64,000 bases of DNA from NCBI RefSeq assembly GCF_021730305.1, contig NZ_CP032674.1:434001-498000 (forward strand), written 5' to 3'. Within the stretch, counting starts at the first letter, position 1; each line of letters opens with the position of its first letter. The DNA is from Xanthobacter sp. YC-JY1 (GTDB taxonomy: Bacteria > Pseudomonadota > Alphaproteobacteria > Rhizobiales > Xanthobacteraceae). The position numbers and the translations under genes are program-made. Below are positions 27,901-35,676 of this stretch, piece after piece. Below the pieces are notes generated by a model. The model ran no database searches. It was not told where the DNA came from and saw only the letters and a list, made by a program, of their open reading frames with translations.

Positions 27901-28054
27901 GCACCACCATGGTCTTGATGACGAAGGTCGGGTCTTCCGCCCGGCCGAGGTTGCGGAAGGCCATCACGCCGGCCACCACAGAGATGGCCATGAGGTAGAT
28001 GATGACGGAGCGGTGTTTCAGCGCCCAGGCTGAAAGGTTGAAGCCGCCGCTCAC
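24965..28054 (-). CDS. RND efflux transporter, inner-membrane permease
   Basis: 1029 residues, the full length of an AcrB/MexB-like pump, with the two-fold repeat of membrane segments and large periplasmic loops. The fourth membrane helix holds ALMVDDAM with the two Asp residues used in proton coupling. The N-terminal RSVIIYLMAISVVAGVMAFRNLG and the sequence IATIRRGFADPPQPMFRVNG place it among efflux pumps rather than metal CusA types. It uses a GTG start overlapping the TGA of the adaptor gene (GTGA), so it is translationally coupled. No outer-membrane channel gene is adjacent. Confidence 0.93.
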   Translation of the reverse strand: MSGGFNLSAWALKHRSVIIYLMAISVVAGVMAFRNLGRAEDPTFVIKTMVVQANWPGATLEETFRQVTERLERKLQETPQLNFLESYTKPGVTTVFAHLKGSATAAEVPDIWYHVRKSIADIRHTLPQGIVGPFFNDEFGDTFGIIYGFTADGFSHRELRDYVEEARSELLHVPDVSKIEILGAQDERIFIEFSMQELASLGIDRQAVLSALAAQNIVRPSGEIQTGKENISVRVSGAFASEADIANVNLAVNGRLIRLADIATIRRGFADPPQPMFRVNGKDAIGLAIAMRDGGDILAMGANIDRAMTRILANMPVGIDATLVADQAVTVKSAISEFMESLWQAVGIILVVSFIALGVRAGAIVALAIPLTLAIVFALMQLAHIDMQRISLGALIIALALMVDDAMTTTDATLTRLAAGDDPPTAASYAFKAYAAAMLAGTLVTVAGFVPVGFAASSAGEYTFTLFAVVAIALLVSWIVAVLFAPLLQVLILRAPAKDKIPDPNAPPKGVMGMYRAFLILCLRLRWVTLAVTAGLFVLSVLALPLIPRQFFPSSDRPELLVDLASPQNASIYASQSVAEAFDKVLANDPDVARWSTYVGRGAIRFYLPLDVQLPNDFFAQSVIVAQDVAARERLRVKLEKVLATDFPQLVARISPLELGPPVGWPVQYRVSGPEIEKVRAIAFDLAKVMAENPQVETVNYNWIEPARQVSIRVDQDEARLLGLSTAQLAGVLNTVLSGQPVTQVRDDIYLVNVVARATDEERVSLSSLATLQVPLPGGRTVPLSQIATFEYGQDYPAIWRRDRVPTLTVQSDVKRGVLPESVVEKLDPKIEALRRTLPAGYAITTGGTVEESASSLASVVAVVPVMLLLMFTVLMFELKSFQRLVIVLSVAPLGLIGVVAALLASGRPLGFVAILGVLALIGMITKNAVILIGQIEADRAAGKTVWDAVVSASSMRFRPIMLTAVSTVLGMIPIAPTVFWGPMAFAIMGGLLVGTLLTLIFLPALYVAWFGPDTGPERVAGAGKTQPA

Positions 28055-29127
28055 AGGCTGGCTCCCGCCGGCGCCGCAAGCAGGCGCACCTTCTGGCCGG
28101 GATGCAGGGCCTGCACGCCCGCCGTCACCACGATCTCAGAGGGCTTCAGCCCCTCGCCGACGCTGACGGATGCCGGGCCGAAGCGCAGCACCTCGATGGT
28201 GCGCAGCGCCACCGTCTGGGTCTTGGGATCGACCACCCACACGGCGGGCTTGTCATTGAGGCGGGTGAGGGCGCTCGCCGGGATTTCCACCACCGGCCCG
28301 CGATCCACCATCACCCGGCCGACCACCGTGGTGCCGAGGCGCAGCGCCTCCGGCGGATTGGTGAGGCCGACGCGCACCCGGAAGGTGCGTGTCACCGGAT
28401 CGGCCTGCGGCGCGACCTCGCGCACGCGGCCGGTGGCGGTGATGGCGGGATCGGTGGCGAGCGCCACCGTCACTTCGGGATCGCCCGGCAGGCCGGAGAG
28501 CATGGCGGCGGGCACGTCGAACACCGCATCGCGGCCGTCCTGGCGCGCCACCTCGATCACCGGCTGGCCGGCCTGCACCACCTCGCCGGGCTCGGCCCGG
28601 CGCTGGGTGACGACGCCGGCGCTGTCGGCCTTCAATTCGGTGAAGCCGAGGCGGTCCTCGGCCATCTGCAGGCGCGCTTCCGCGTCGTCCACCTGCGCGC
28701 GGGCGTTCAGGAAGGCCTGCTCGGCCTGCTCATACTGGGCGCGCGGGGTGAAGCCGCGGGCCAGCAGCTGGCGCTGGCGTTCATACTGGTTGCGGGTCTG
28801 GGTGAGGTTGGCACTGGCCGCGCCGAGCGCCGCCTGCGCCGAGCGCAGGGCGTTCTGCTCGTCCTGCGGATCGAGGCGGGCGAGCACCTGGCCGGGGGCG
28901 ACGCGATCGCCCACGTTCACGAGTCGGTCGATGACGCGGCCGGAAATGCGGAAGCCGTAGGTGGCCTCGTTCTGCGCCTCCACCACGCCGGTGAGGCTCA
29001 CGGCGTCGCTCGCCGCGCGGTTGGTGGCAACCACCGTGCGCACCGGCCGCGGCTCTTGCGCCTGCGGCTTCTGCGCCTCGCCGCAGGCCGAAAGGAAGAA
29101 GCACGCGCCGAGCACGCCCAGCAGCAT
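28051..29127 (-). CDS. RND efflux periplasmic adaptor (membrane fusion protein), lipoprotein
   Basis: 358 residues from the ATG at 29127. The N-terminus MLLGVLGACFFLSACGEA is a lipoprotein signal with the lipobox LSAC. The adaptor layout follows: a biotinyl-lipoyl half domain (YGFRISGRVIDRLVNVGDRV), a coiled-coil hairpin (about residues 90-160, rich in Ala, Gln and Arg), the second half (GVVTQRRAEPGEVVQAGQPV) and C-terminal beta domains. It links the inner-membrane pump encoded downstream to an outer-membrane channel found elsewhere. The divergent gene 210 bases upstream is an SDR, with no regulator gene adjacent. Confidence 0.92.
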   Translation of the reverse strand: MLLGVLGACFFLSACGEAQKPQAQEPRPVRTVVATNRAASDAVSLTGVVEAQNEATYGFRISGRVIDRLVNVGDRVAPGQVLARLDPQDEQNALRSAQAALGAASANLTQTRNQYERQRQLLARGFTPRAQYEQAEQAFLNARAQVDDAEARLQMAEDRLGFTELKADSAGVVTQRRAEPGEVVQAGQPVIEVARQDGRDAVFDVPAAMLSGLPGDPEVTVALATDPAITATGRVREVAPQADPVTRTFRVRVGLTNPPEALRLGTTVVGRVMVDRGPVVEIPASALTRLNDKPAVWVVDPKTQTVALRTIEVLRFGPASVSVGEGLKPSEIVVTAGVQALHPGQKVRLLAAPAGASL

Positions 29128-29337
29128 GTGCTTACCTTTGACCACGCCAGCATCCTGCCCGCGATTTACCCGATGGTCGCGCACGAGCAGCTCCTCTTCG
29201 CAGTGCAACTAGCGTGGCTATAGAGGAGACTTGCGCATTAGACCAGCGAGTTAACTGAAAGCGCCTTCCTATACGTCGACGTTTCTGCCATTCCCGTGAT
29301 CGATCGGTGCGATATGCGCCAAATGGAGAAATTCGAC

Positions 29338-30042
29338 ATGGCAGAGGTCAAGGTCGCCGTCGTCACCGCGGGCGGTTCGGGCATGGGCGCGGCGTGCGCG
29401 CGGCGTCTCGCGGCGGACGGCTATGCGGTTGCCATCCTGTCCTCGTCCGGCAAGGGCGAGGCGCTGGCGGCGGAGCTGGGCGGCCTCGGCGTCACCGGCT
29501 CCAACCAGAACAGCGAGGACATCGCGCGGTTCGTGGACCAGGTGATGGCCCGCTACGGCCGCATCGACGTGCTGGTGAACAGCGCCGGCCACGGCCCGCG
29601 CGACACCATCACCGCCATCACCGACGAGCAGTGGCACCAGGGCCTCGACATCTATCTCATGAATGTGATCCGCTCGGTGCGGCTCGTCACCCCCGTCATG
29701 GTGGCGCAGAAGAGCGGGGCGATCGTCAACATCTCCACCGCCTGGGCGTTCGAGCCGGCGGCCATGTTCCCCACCTCGGCCGTGTTCCGCGCCGGGCTTG
29801 CCGCCTACACCAAGATCTTCGCCGACACCTATGCCGCCGACAATGTGCGCATGAACAACGTGCTGCCCGGCTGGATCGATAGCCTGCCGCAGACCGACGA
29901 GCGCCGCGCCGGCGTGCCCATGGGCCGCTATGGCACCAGCGCCGAGATCGCAGCCACGGTGGCCTTCCTCGCCTCCGAAGACGCCGGCTACATCACCGGC
30001 CAGAATTTGAAGGTGGATGGTGGCCTGATGCGCTCGGTGTGA
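29338..30042 (+). CDS. atypical SDR-family protein lacking the YxxxK catalytic motif
   Basis: 234 residues with an SDR Rossmann fold: the nucleotide-binding motif VAVVTAGGSGMGAACARRLAADG, the structural IDVLVNSAGHG and the C-terminal YITGQNLKVDGGL are all present. The position of the active-site helix reads MFPTSAVFRAGLAAYTK, so the usual Tyr-xxx-Lys is replaced by Ser-xxx-Arg. The protein may bind NAD(P) without classical oxidoreductase chemistry, or use a different mechanism. The ATG at 29338 has GGAGA eight bases upstream; an in-frame start at 29296 is less well supported. It is divergent from the RND operon. Confidence 0.8.
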   Translation: MAEVKVAVVTAGGSGMGAACARRLAADGYAVAILSSSGKGEALAAELGGLGVTGSNQNSEDIARFVDQVMARYGRIDVLVNSAGHGPRDTITAITDEQWHQGLDIYLMNVIRSVRLVTPVMVAQKSGAIVNISTAWAFEPAAMFPTSAVFRAGLAAYTKIFADTYAADNVRMNNVLPGWIDSLPQTDERRAGVPMGRYGTSAEIAATVAFLASEDAGYITGQNLKVDGGLMRSV

Positions 30043-30178
30043 GCGGGGCGCATTTGGCTTGGGGTAGGGGTGAGCGATGGGGCCGGCCTTCGAAGCCGGG
30101 CCTCTCACGCGCCTTGCGCGTCCCCATGGCGATATCTTGTGGCAAAGGTTAAGTTGGTTGACCGCAGGAGTGTTTCCC

Positions 30179-30574
30179 GTGAAGAATGTGGTCTACCTTC
30201 TCAGTCTGTCATTATTGACTTGCGCCCTGCCTTTGGGAGCAGCGCCCGCACATGCCGAATTCGCCATCGCCTGGGGTCAGAGAGACAGCCAGTTTTGGCA
30301 TGGATGGGCAAAAAACAAAAAAACAGCAGCGGAGGCGAAAAAGATCGCCATGGACCTGTGCCAGAAGGGCGGCACGCGTGAATGCCGGCTGATCGTCACC
30401 GGCAACAAGCAGTGTGTCGCCCTTGCCGTTCCCGACAAGGGCAAGGCTGTCGGCTACTGGTCCAAGAAGTTCCTTCGGGGCGATGCGGAAACAGCGGCCG
30501 CAAACAGTTGCGAAGCCAAGGGCGTGACGTGTACCATTCGAATTGCATTCTGCGATGACTACGTGAAGCCGTGA
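30179..30574 (+). CDS. small secreted protein with DUF4189-like domain
   Basis: 131 residues from a GTG at 30179 with GGAG upstream. Residues 1-26 are a signal peptide (hydrophobic LLSLSLLTCALPLGAAPAHA). The mature part starts EFAIAWGQRDSQFWHGWAKN and has regularly spaced Cys residues (AMDLCQKGGTRECRLIVTGNKQCVALAV) in the pattern of DUF4189 domains, which are found in secreted or periplasmic proteins of unknown function. Base composition is more AT-rich than the neighbours (runs of A near 30309-30320), suggesting more recent acquisition or relaxed codon use. No operon partner is evident. Confidence 0.65.
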   Translation: MKNVVYLLSLSLLTCALPLGAAPAHAEFAIAWGQRDSQFWHGWAKNKKTAAEAKKIAMDLCQKGGTRECRLIVTGNKQCVALAVPDKGKAVGYWSKKFLRGDAETAAANSCEAKGVTCTIRIAFCDDYVKP

Positions 30575-30583
30575 TATTCTGAA

Positions 30584-31711
30584 TCAGATACTTGTGCCCT
30601 TCGTCCTCTCGGCCCGCGCGTCCCGTGCCACATGCACCATCATCAGCTCGCCGACATTCTCGGGCGTGAGCAGGCCCACGAGCCGGCCGCCGGGGGCGTC
30701 GAGCACGCCGACGGCGGGGACCTGGGCACTGGTGATGAGCTTGAGCGCCGCGTCCAACATTGAGCGGGCCTCCACGGTCGGGATGTCGTGCTGCATCACC
30801 TCGATGACGGGCGTGGTCGGCCCCTGTTCCTTCAGAGCCCGGATCATGGCGTCGCGGGTGAGCACGCCGCGCAGGTGGCCGGCGCCGTCCACCACCGGGA
30901 ATTCCTTCTGGGTGGAGCGGATGAGCGCCTCCGCCGCATCGTCCACGGTGGATTGCGGCCCCAGCGTCTCGAAATGAGTGATCATGGCGTCGGCCACGAT
31001 GTGCCCGCGCGAGGCTTCCCTCAGCTGCACCTGACCGGCCTCGCCGGAGGCGGCGAGGAAGACGAAGACGCCGATGATCATCAGCATCGGATTGGTGAAG
31101 ATGCCGAGCAGCCCGAGGCCGATGGCGAGGCCCTGGCCGATGGAGGCGGCGAGGGCGGTGGCGCGGGCAAAACCCATCCTCATGGCGAGGAGCGCGCGCA
31201 ACACCCGCCCGCCGTCCATGGGGAAGGCAGGGATGAGGTTGAACAGCACGAGGAAGATGTTGGCCCCCGCGAGCTTGACCAGCATGGAGGTCCGCGGATC
31301 CTCGATCTTCGCCAGATCCTCCGCCTTGAGGTCGCCGTCGGCCAGGGTGAAGCTCAGCACCGCCAGCAGCGCGACGGCGATCACCACGTTCACCGCCGGC
31401 CCGGCGATGGCCACCACCAGCTCCTGCGAGGGCTTCTCCGGGATGCGCTCCAGATTGGCGATGCCGCCGAACGGCCAGAGCGTGATGTCCGGCGTCTTCA
31501 CCCCGTAGCGGCGGGCGGCGAAGACGTGCCCCAGCTCGTGCAGCAGGACGCAGAAGAACAGCAGCGCCACGAACAGCACACCCTCCCACGCCGCCTGCGA
31601 CCCGCCGGACCGGTAATAGGCCGCCCAGATCCACACCAGGAACAGGAGGAAGGTCACGTGGATGCGGATGGCGGTCTCGCCGAGGCGGCCGATGGTCAGG
31701 GACCAGGGCAT
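30584..31711 (-). CDS. site-2 protease (M50) family metallopeptidase with CBS pair
   Basis: 375 residues. The membrane-embedded zinc site is LLHELGHVFAARRYG (HELGH at 58-62) with the third ligand in NLIPAFPMDGGR (Asp165), both inside hydrophobic segments. The C-terminal part (about 240-370) has two CBS repeats, the layout of the Rip3-like/SpoIVFB-CBS group. Such proteins cut membrane-bound substrates within the bilayer; CBS domains may sense adenine nucleotides. The ATG at 31711 has GGGAGA upstream; the longer reading frame to 31816 is not protein-like. No anti-sigma factor is adjacent. Confidence 0.88.
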   Translation of the reverse strand: MPWSLTIGRLGETAIRIHVTFLLFLVWIWAAYYRSGGSQAAWEGVLFVALLFFCVLLHELGHVFAARRYGVKTPDITLWPFGGIANLERIPEKPSQELVVAIAGPAVNVVIAVALLAVLSFTLADGDLKAEDLAKIEDPRTSMLVKLAGANIFLVLFNLIPAFPMDGGRVLRALLAMRMGFARATALAASIGQGLAIGLGLLGIFTNPMLMIIGVFVFLAASGEAGQVQLREASRGHIVADAMITHFETLGPQSTVDDAAEALIRSTQKEFPVVDGAGHLRGVLTRDAMIRALKEQGPTTPVIEVMQHDIPTVEARSMLDAALKLITSAQVPAVGVLDAPGGRLVGLLTPENVGELMMVHVARDARAERTKGTSI

Positions 31712-31819
31712 TCGAAGTCTCCCTGAGGGATGTCGCTCCACACATAGCGCCTCGGGCCGGCCGCGCAATGACGGGCGCCAGCGCTTGCGGAAATGTCGCC
31801 GCGGGGAGAATTGCACCTC

Positions 31820-31854
31820 TTGTTGATAAGGTAAGCTTATTATATTGTGCCCTT
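31820..31854 (+). promoter_or_regulatory. AT-rich promoter/operator of the MarR-MFS operon
   Basis: A short AT-rich patch precedes the MarR gene: TTGTTG (31820-31825) and TATATT (31841-31846) could be -35 and -10 elements, and ATAAG / CTTAT (31826-31840 region) plus TAAGCTTA give the local symmetry of a MarR site. The -10-like element lies only nine bases before the ATG and no Shine-Dalgarno sequence is visible, so the transcript may be leaderless. Confidence 0.4.
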
Positions 31855-32355
31855 ATGGATCAGCCTCTCCCCGCTCCGACCCCGCAGCTCGGCTTCATGC
31901 TCGTGGACGCCGGTCGCCTCTACCGGGCCCGCATGGACGGCGCCTTCGAGCATGCCGGCCTCGGCCTGACCCCCGGGGAGGCGCGGGCGCTGGCCTACGT
32001 CAATATCCATCGCGGCCTGCGCCAGACGGCTCTGGCGGAGAAGATGAGCGTGGAGCCGATGACGCTCGTCGGCTTCCTCGACCGGCTGGAAGGCCTCGGC
32101 CTAGTGATCCGCGAGAGCGATCCCACCGACCGGCGGGCCAAGATCGTCGTGCTGACGCCGGCTGCGCAGCCCTATCTCGAAGGCGTCGAGCTGGCGGCCA
32201 GCAAGGTCCGCGCGGACGCCACGCGCGGCTTTTCCGACGAAGAGCGCGCCCAGCTCCGCGACTTCCTCGACCGCATCCGCGGCAACCTCGCCCGCGAATG
32301 CACGAGCCGCGAGGGCGCACCGCGCGAGACCCGCACGAAGGAGGCGCGTCGGTGA
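31855..32355 (+). CDS. MarR family transcriptional regulator
   Basis: 166 residues. The winged helix runs from about residue 35 to 110: LTPGEARALAYVNIHRGLRQTALAEKMSVEPMTLVGFLDRLEGLGLV followed by the wing RESDPTDRRAKIVVLT, the DRRAK motif being typical of the family. The ATG at 31855 gives a normal MarR N-terminus; it has no ribosome binding site but lies close behind a promoter-like sequence. It overlaps the downstream MFS exporter gene (GTGA), so it very probably represses its own operon and responds to a compound the exporter removes. Confidence 0.87.
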   Translation: MDQPLPAPTPQLGFMLVDAGRLYRARMDGAFEHAGLGLTPGEARALAYVNIHRGLRQTALAEKMSVEPMTLVGFLDRLEGLGLVIRESDPTDRRAKIVVLTPAAQPYLEGVELAASKVRADATRGFSDEERAQLRDFLDRIRGNLARECTSREGAPRETRTKEARR

Positions 32356-33698
32356 CGGCGACACATCCGGTTGAGCAGCCGACACAACGCGCGCCGCTCA
32401 TGACCGAGCGCGAGGTGTCGATCATCGGCGGCATGATGGTCATGCTCGGCCCGGTCAGCCTCTCCCTCTACACGCCGGCTCTGCCGACACTGGTGGAGGT
32501 GTTCGGCACGTCCATCGCCACGGTGAAGCTCACCCTCACCGTCTTCTTTTTCGGCTTCGCCGTGTCGCAGCTGATCTGCGGCCCGCTCTCCGATGCCTAT
32601 GGCCGGCGGCCGGTGGCGCTCGGCTTCTTCGGCATCTATTTGTCCGGCGCGGTGGTCGCCATGCTGGCGCCCACCATCGGCTGGCTGGTGGCCGGGCGCA
32701 TCCTGCAGGGCATCGGCGCGGCGGCGGGCATCGCTCTGTCCCGCGCGCTGGTGCGCGACCAATATACCGGGCAGGCCTCGGCGCGGGTGATGAACCTCAT
32801 CGGCACCATCCTCGCCATCGGCCCGGCCATCTCGCCCACCATCGGCGGCTTCCTGCTCGGCGCGTTCGGCTGGCATTCGGTGTTCGTGGCCATGACCTGT
32901 TTCGGCCTGGCCTTGATGACGCTGCTGCTGCTGCGCGTGCCGGAGACCAACCGCACGCCCGATCCGCGCCTCGCGGCTCCGCGCGCGGTGGCGGCGAGCT
33001 ATCGCCGCCTCCTCAGCGACCGCGGCTTCATGCGCGCCGCGCTCACCGCCGGATCGGCACTGGGCGGCATCTACACGCTGGCGGCGGCGCTGCCCTTCGT
33101 GCTCATCGACCGGGTGGGGCTCTCGCCCACGCAATTCGGCGTCGCCATGATGATGCAGACGGGCGCCTTCATGTTCGGTACGCTCATCGCCCGCCCGCTG
33201 CTCAACCGCTTCAAGGCGCAGCAGCTCATCCTGCCCGGACTGCTGCTGGTGCTCACCGGGGCAATCGCCATGGCGGTGGGCCCGCATGTGGTGGCGCTCT
33301 CGACCCTGAGCGTGATGCTGCCCATCTCCTTCTGGGCCTGCGGCTGCGCGCTGCTGCTGCCCGGCTGCACCACCAACGCGCTGGCCCGCTTCGGCTCCAT
33401 CGCCGGCGCCGCCTCGGCGCTCACCGGCTTCCTGCAGATCGGCAGCGGGTTCATCGGCACGTCCATCTCGGCACTGCTACCCTCGCCGCTGCTGGCCATG
33501 ACGATCCTCGTGCCCGCCATGGCGGTGATGGCGCTCACCCTCCACCTCGCGCTCGCGCCGCGCCGCGAGGCCGCGCCGCTGGAGGTTGAGCCAGCCCGTG
33601 ACCTCGCCCCCGATCTGGAGTTGGCTGCCGATCCGCTCGGCCTCGTCGGGGCGTCCGGCGACGAGATCGAGGCAGGCACTTACCGTCGGGCATCCTGA
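32352..33698 (+). CDS. MFS transporter, Bcr/CflA drug-resistance type
   Basis: 448 residues with twelve hydrophobic segments. The major-facilitator motif A is LICGPLSDAYGRRPV between segments 2 and 3, and the N-terminal MMVMLGPVSLSLYTPALPTL and GRILQGIGAAAGIALSRALVRD are typical of the Bcr/CflA subfamily of drug:H+ antiporters. The C-terminal 45 residues are acidic and hydrophilic. The GTG at 32352 overlaps the MarR stop codon; an ATG at 32400 would shorten it by 16 residues and still keep the first membrane segment. Regulated by the MarR protein encoded with it (inference). Confidence 0.88.
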   Translation: MTATHPVEQPTQRAPLMTEREVSIIGGMMVMLGPVSLSLYTPALPTLVEVFGTSIATVKLTLTVFFFGFAVSQLICGPLSDAYGRRPVALGFFGIYLSGAVVAMLAPTIGWLVAGRILQGIGAAAGIALSRALVRDQYTGQASARVMNLIGTILAIGPAISPTIGGFLLGAFGWHSVFVAMTCFGLALMTLLLLRVPETNRTPDPRLAAPRAVAASYRRLLSDRGFMRAALTAGSALGGIYTLAAALPFVLIDRVGLSPTQFGVAMMMQTGAFMFGTLIARPLLNRFKAQQLILPGLLLVLTGAIAMAVGPHVVALSTLSVMLPISFWACGCALLLPGCTTNALARFGSIAGAASALTGFLQIGSGFIGTSISALLPSPLLAMTILVPAMAVMALTLHLALAPRREAAPLEVEPARDLAPDLELAADPLGLVGASGDEIEAGTYRRAS

Positions 33699-33793
33699 AC
33701 ACGCCACGCCCGCGCCCCCGGTTGGTTGACCAAGCGGCAGGTGGAGTGGTCAATTCCCCCCTCGGCTCGCGAATCCGGGCTATGGGGGGACAT

Positions 33794-34228
33794 ATGAAAC
33801 TTCGAGGATTGGCCTTCGCGGTCCTGATCGCGCTCGGCGCGGCAGGCGCCGCCGGCAGCGCCCAGGCGCAGACCATGAGTTACGCGCAGGCCGCCGGACT
33901 TCTGGCGCAGCATTGCGGCGAAGACATCATGAAGGTCTGCCGCGGCCAGAACCTGGGCAATGGCGCCATCTACAATTGCCTGAGCCAGAATGTGAGCCGC
34001 CTCTCGCCCGCATGTGCCGCCAACCATGAGGGCATCCGCCAGATGACCGAGGCGCGCGCCGCTGCCCAGCTCGAGGTCCACAAGGTGTGCGACCGCGACC
34101 GCGCCCAGTATTGCCCCGGCCTCGTGCCCGGCGACGGCAACATCGTCTCGTGCCTGCTCGAAGCCTCCAAGGTGGTGAGCCAGGCCTGCACGAGCGCCCT
34201 CATCAACGCCGGCTACAATCAGCAGTGA
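33794..34228 (+). CDS. small secreted Cys-rich-repeat protein (GLG1-like repeats)
   Basis: 144 residues with a signal peptide (about 1-25, ending AQAQ). The mature protein has two cysteine-rich units with matching spacing: HCGEDIMKVCRG...YNCLSQNVSRLSPAC and KVCDRDRAQYCPG...VSCLLEASKVVSQAC, resembling the Cys-rich GLG1 repeat known from eukaryotic Golgi proteins and many bacterial secreted proteins. Its eight cysteines probably form disulfides in the periplasm. A GGGGGGA ribosome binding site precedes the ATG. The OmpA-like gene begins 13 bases after the stop, so the two are likely co-transcribed. Confidence 0.7.
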   Translation: MKLRGLAFAVLIALGAAGAAGSAQAQTMSYAQAAGLLAQHCGEDIMKVCRGQNLGNGAIYNCLSQNVSRLSPACAANHEGIRQMTEARAAAQLEVHKVCDRDRAQYCPGLVPGDGNIVSCLLEASKVVSQACTSALINAGYNQQ

Positions 34229-34241
34229 GGGGGAGGGACAC

Positions 34242-34847
34242 ATGAAGATCCAGATGCGTTCCGTCCTGCTGCTCTCGGCGGCCCTCATGGCCCCCGTGGC
34301 GCTCGCCGCGCCGGCGTCCGCCCAGGCCGTCACCTCCAACGCCCAGATCGTGCAGGGCCTTCAGGCCAGCGTCGCCGATGTGCCGAACGTCTCGGCCGAG
34401 GCGCTGCGCGGCCTTGCCGTCGCGCACATGAAGTATACCGGCCCGCCCGAGAGCCGCCCGCCGCTGGCCATCCAACTGGACCAGTTGGCGCAGATCAATG
34501 TGGAGATCGAGTTCGATCTCAATTCCGCGATGATCAAGCCCTCGTCCTACCGGACGCTCGGCTCCATCGCCGATGCCATGCACAATCCGATCCTGCTCGG
34601 CTACAAGTTCCTCGTGGTGGGCAACACCGACACCACTGGCACCCGCGAGATCAATCTCAAGCTCAGCCAGGAGCGCGCCGACGCGGTGATGCAGGCGCTC
34701 GCCACCACCTTCCGCGTGGACCCGCGCCGGCTCCAGGCCGTGGGCCTCGGCGAGGAAAACCTGCAGGACGTGAAGCATCCGCAAGCCGCCATCAACCGGC
34801 GTGTGCAGATCTTCAACCTGGGCAGCACGGGCGTCCTTGCCCCCTGA
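34242..34847 (+). CDS. OmpA-family peptidoglycan-binding protein
   Basis: 201 residues with a signal peptide (1-28, ending PASAQA). The C-terminal OmpA-like domain begins near residue 85 (INVEIEFDLNSAMIKPSSYRTLGSIADAM) and contains GNTDTTGTREINLKLSQERADAV with the Asp and Arg residues that hold meso-diaminopimelate of peptidoglycan. There is no beta-barrel and no lipobox, so it is a soluble periplasmic wall-binding protein. It follows a small Cys-rich secreted protein, suggesting a cell-envelope role for the pair. Confidence 0.87.
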   Translation: MKIQMRSVLLLSAALMAPVALAAPASAQAVTSNAQIVQGLQASVADVPNVSAEALRGLAVAHMKYTGPPESRPPLAIQLDQLAQINVEIEFDLNSAMIKPSSYRTLGSIADAMHNPILLGYKFLVVGNTDTTGTREINLKLSQERADAVMQALATTFRVDPRRLQAVGLGEENLQDVKHPQAAINRRVQIFNLGSTGVLAP

Positions 34848-34870
34848 TCCTGCCGGACCTTCAACGCAAG

Positions 34871-34904
34871 AACGCCGCCGCCGGGCATCCCCGACGGCGG
34901 CGTT
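34871..34904. terminator. bidirectional hairpin between convergent genes
   Basis: AACGCCGCCG (34871-34880) pairs perfectly with CGGCGGCGTT (34895-34904). It is followed by CCTGTTT on the plus strand and stands 24 bases after the OmpA-like gene and 56 bases from the end of the convergent H1-like gene. Confidence 0.7.
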
Positions 34905-34959
34905 CCTGTTTCCAGAGACCTTGAGAGGGCCGAAATGCCGGCCCGTCTCAGGTCGGGTC

Positions 34960-35676
34960 TCACGCCTTCTTGGCGCGGGCCGGCTTGGCAGCCTTCGACG
35001 CGGCCTTGGCCGGAGCCTTGGCGACGGGGGCGGGCGCCGTCTTCACGGCCGCAGCCTTGGCGCGGGCCGCCTTCGGAGCGGGAGCCTTGGGCGCAGGAGC
35101 GGCCTTCGGAGCAGCGGCCTTGGGGGCGGCGGTCTTGGGAGCTGCAGTCTTGGGGGCGGCAGGCTTGGCAGCAGTGGGCTTCGCGGCGGGGACCTTGGGT
35201 GCCTTGGCGACCTTGGGGGCCTTCGGGGCCGCAGCCTTCGTCTCGGCAACCTTGGGCTCAGCAACCTTGGGCTCGGCGGCCTTCGCGGCAGCCTTGGGCG
35301 CCTTGGCGGGGGCGGCAGCCTTCGGAGCCGCAGCCTTCACCGCAGTCGCCTTGGGAGCGGCGGTCTTCGGCGCGGCGGTCTTGGGAGCAGCAGCCTTGGG
35401 CGCAGCAACCTTGGCGGCCGCCTTCGGGGCCGCAGCCTTCACCGCGGGCGTCTTGGCCGGCGCCTTCGGGGCGGCAGGCTTCGCAGTGGCGGTCTTGGCA
35501 GCGGCAGGCTTCGCGGCAGCGGTCTTCGCAGCAGGCTTGGGCTTGTCGGGGGACTGGGTCAGAGCGGAAGCCGCGAGCGACTTGATCTCCGCGTGGGTGA
35601 GGCTGCCCGGATCGCGAAGGGCCTTCGCGGCGAGGCTGCTCACTTCGTCACTGGTGACTTCCGGCTTCTTGGCCAT
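34960..35676 (-). CDS. histone H1-like Lys/Ala/Pro-rich protein
   Basis: 238 residues. The first 45 form a small folded region with an internal near-repeat (VSSLAAKALRD and IKSLAASALTQ), seen in short nuclear-histone-like proteins of rhizobia and relatives. The rest, from about residue 50, is almost only Ala, Lys, Pro, Val and Thr in AAPK/AAAK-type units, like the C-terminal tail of eukaryotic histone H1 and of bacterial AlgP/HctB proteins. It should be highly basic and disordered and bind DNA or polyphosphate. The start at 35676 has GGAGAAGAG upstream. Repeat number may vary between strains because the underlying DNA is repetitive. Confidence 0.75.
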   Translation of the reverse strand: MAKKPEVTSDEVSSLAAKALRDPGSLTHAEIKSLAASALTQSPDKPKPAAKTAAAKPAAAKTATAKPAAPKAPAKTPAVKAAAPKAAAKVAAPKAAAPKTAAPKTAAPKATAVKAAAPKAAAPAKAPKAAAKAAEPKVAEPKVAETKAAAPKAPKVAKAPKVPAAKPTAAKPAAPKTAAPKTAAPKAAAPKAAPAPKAPAPKAARAKAAAVKTAPAPVAKAPAKAASKAAKPARAKKA

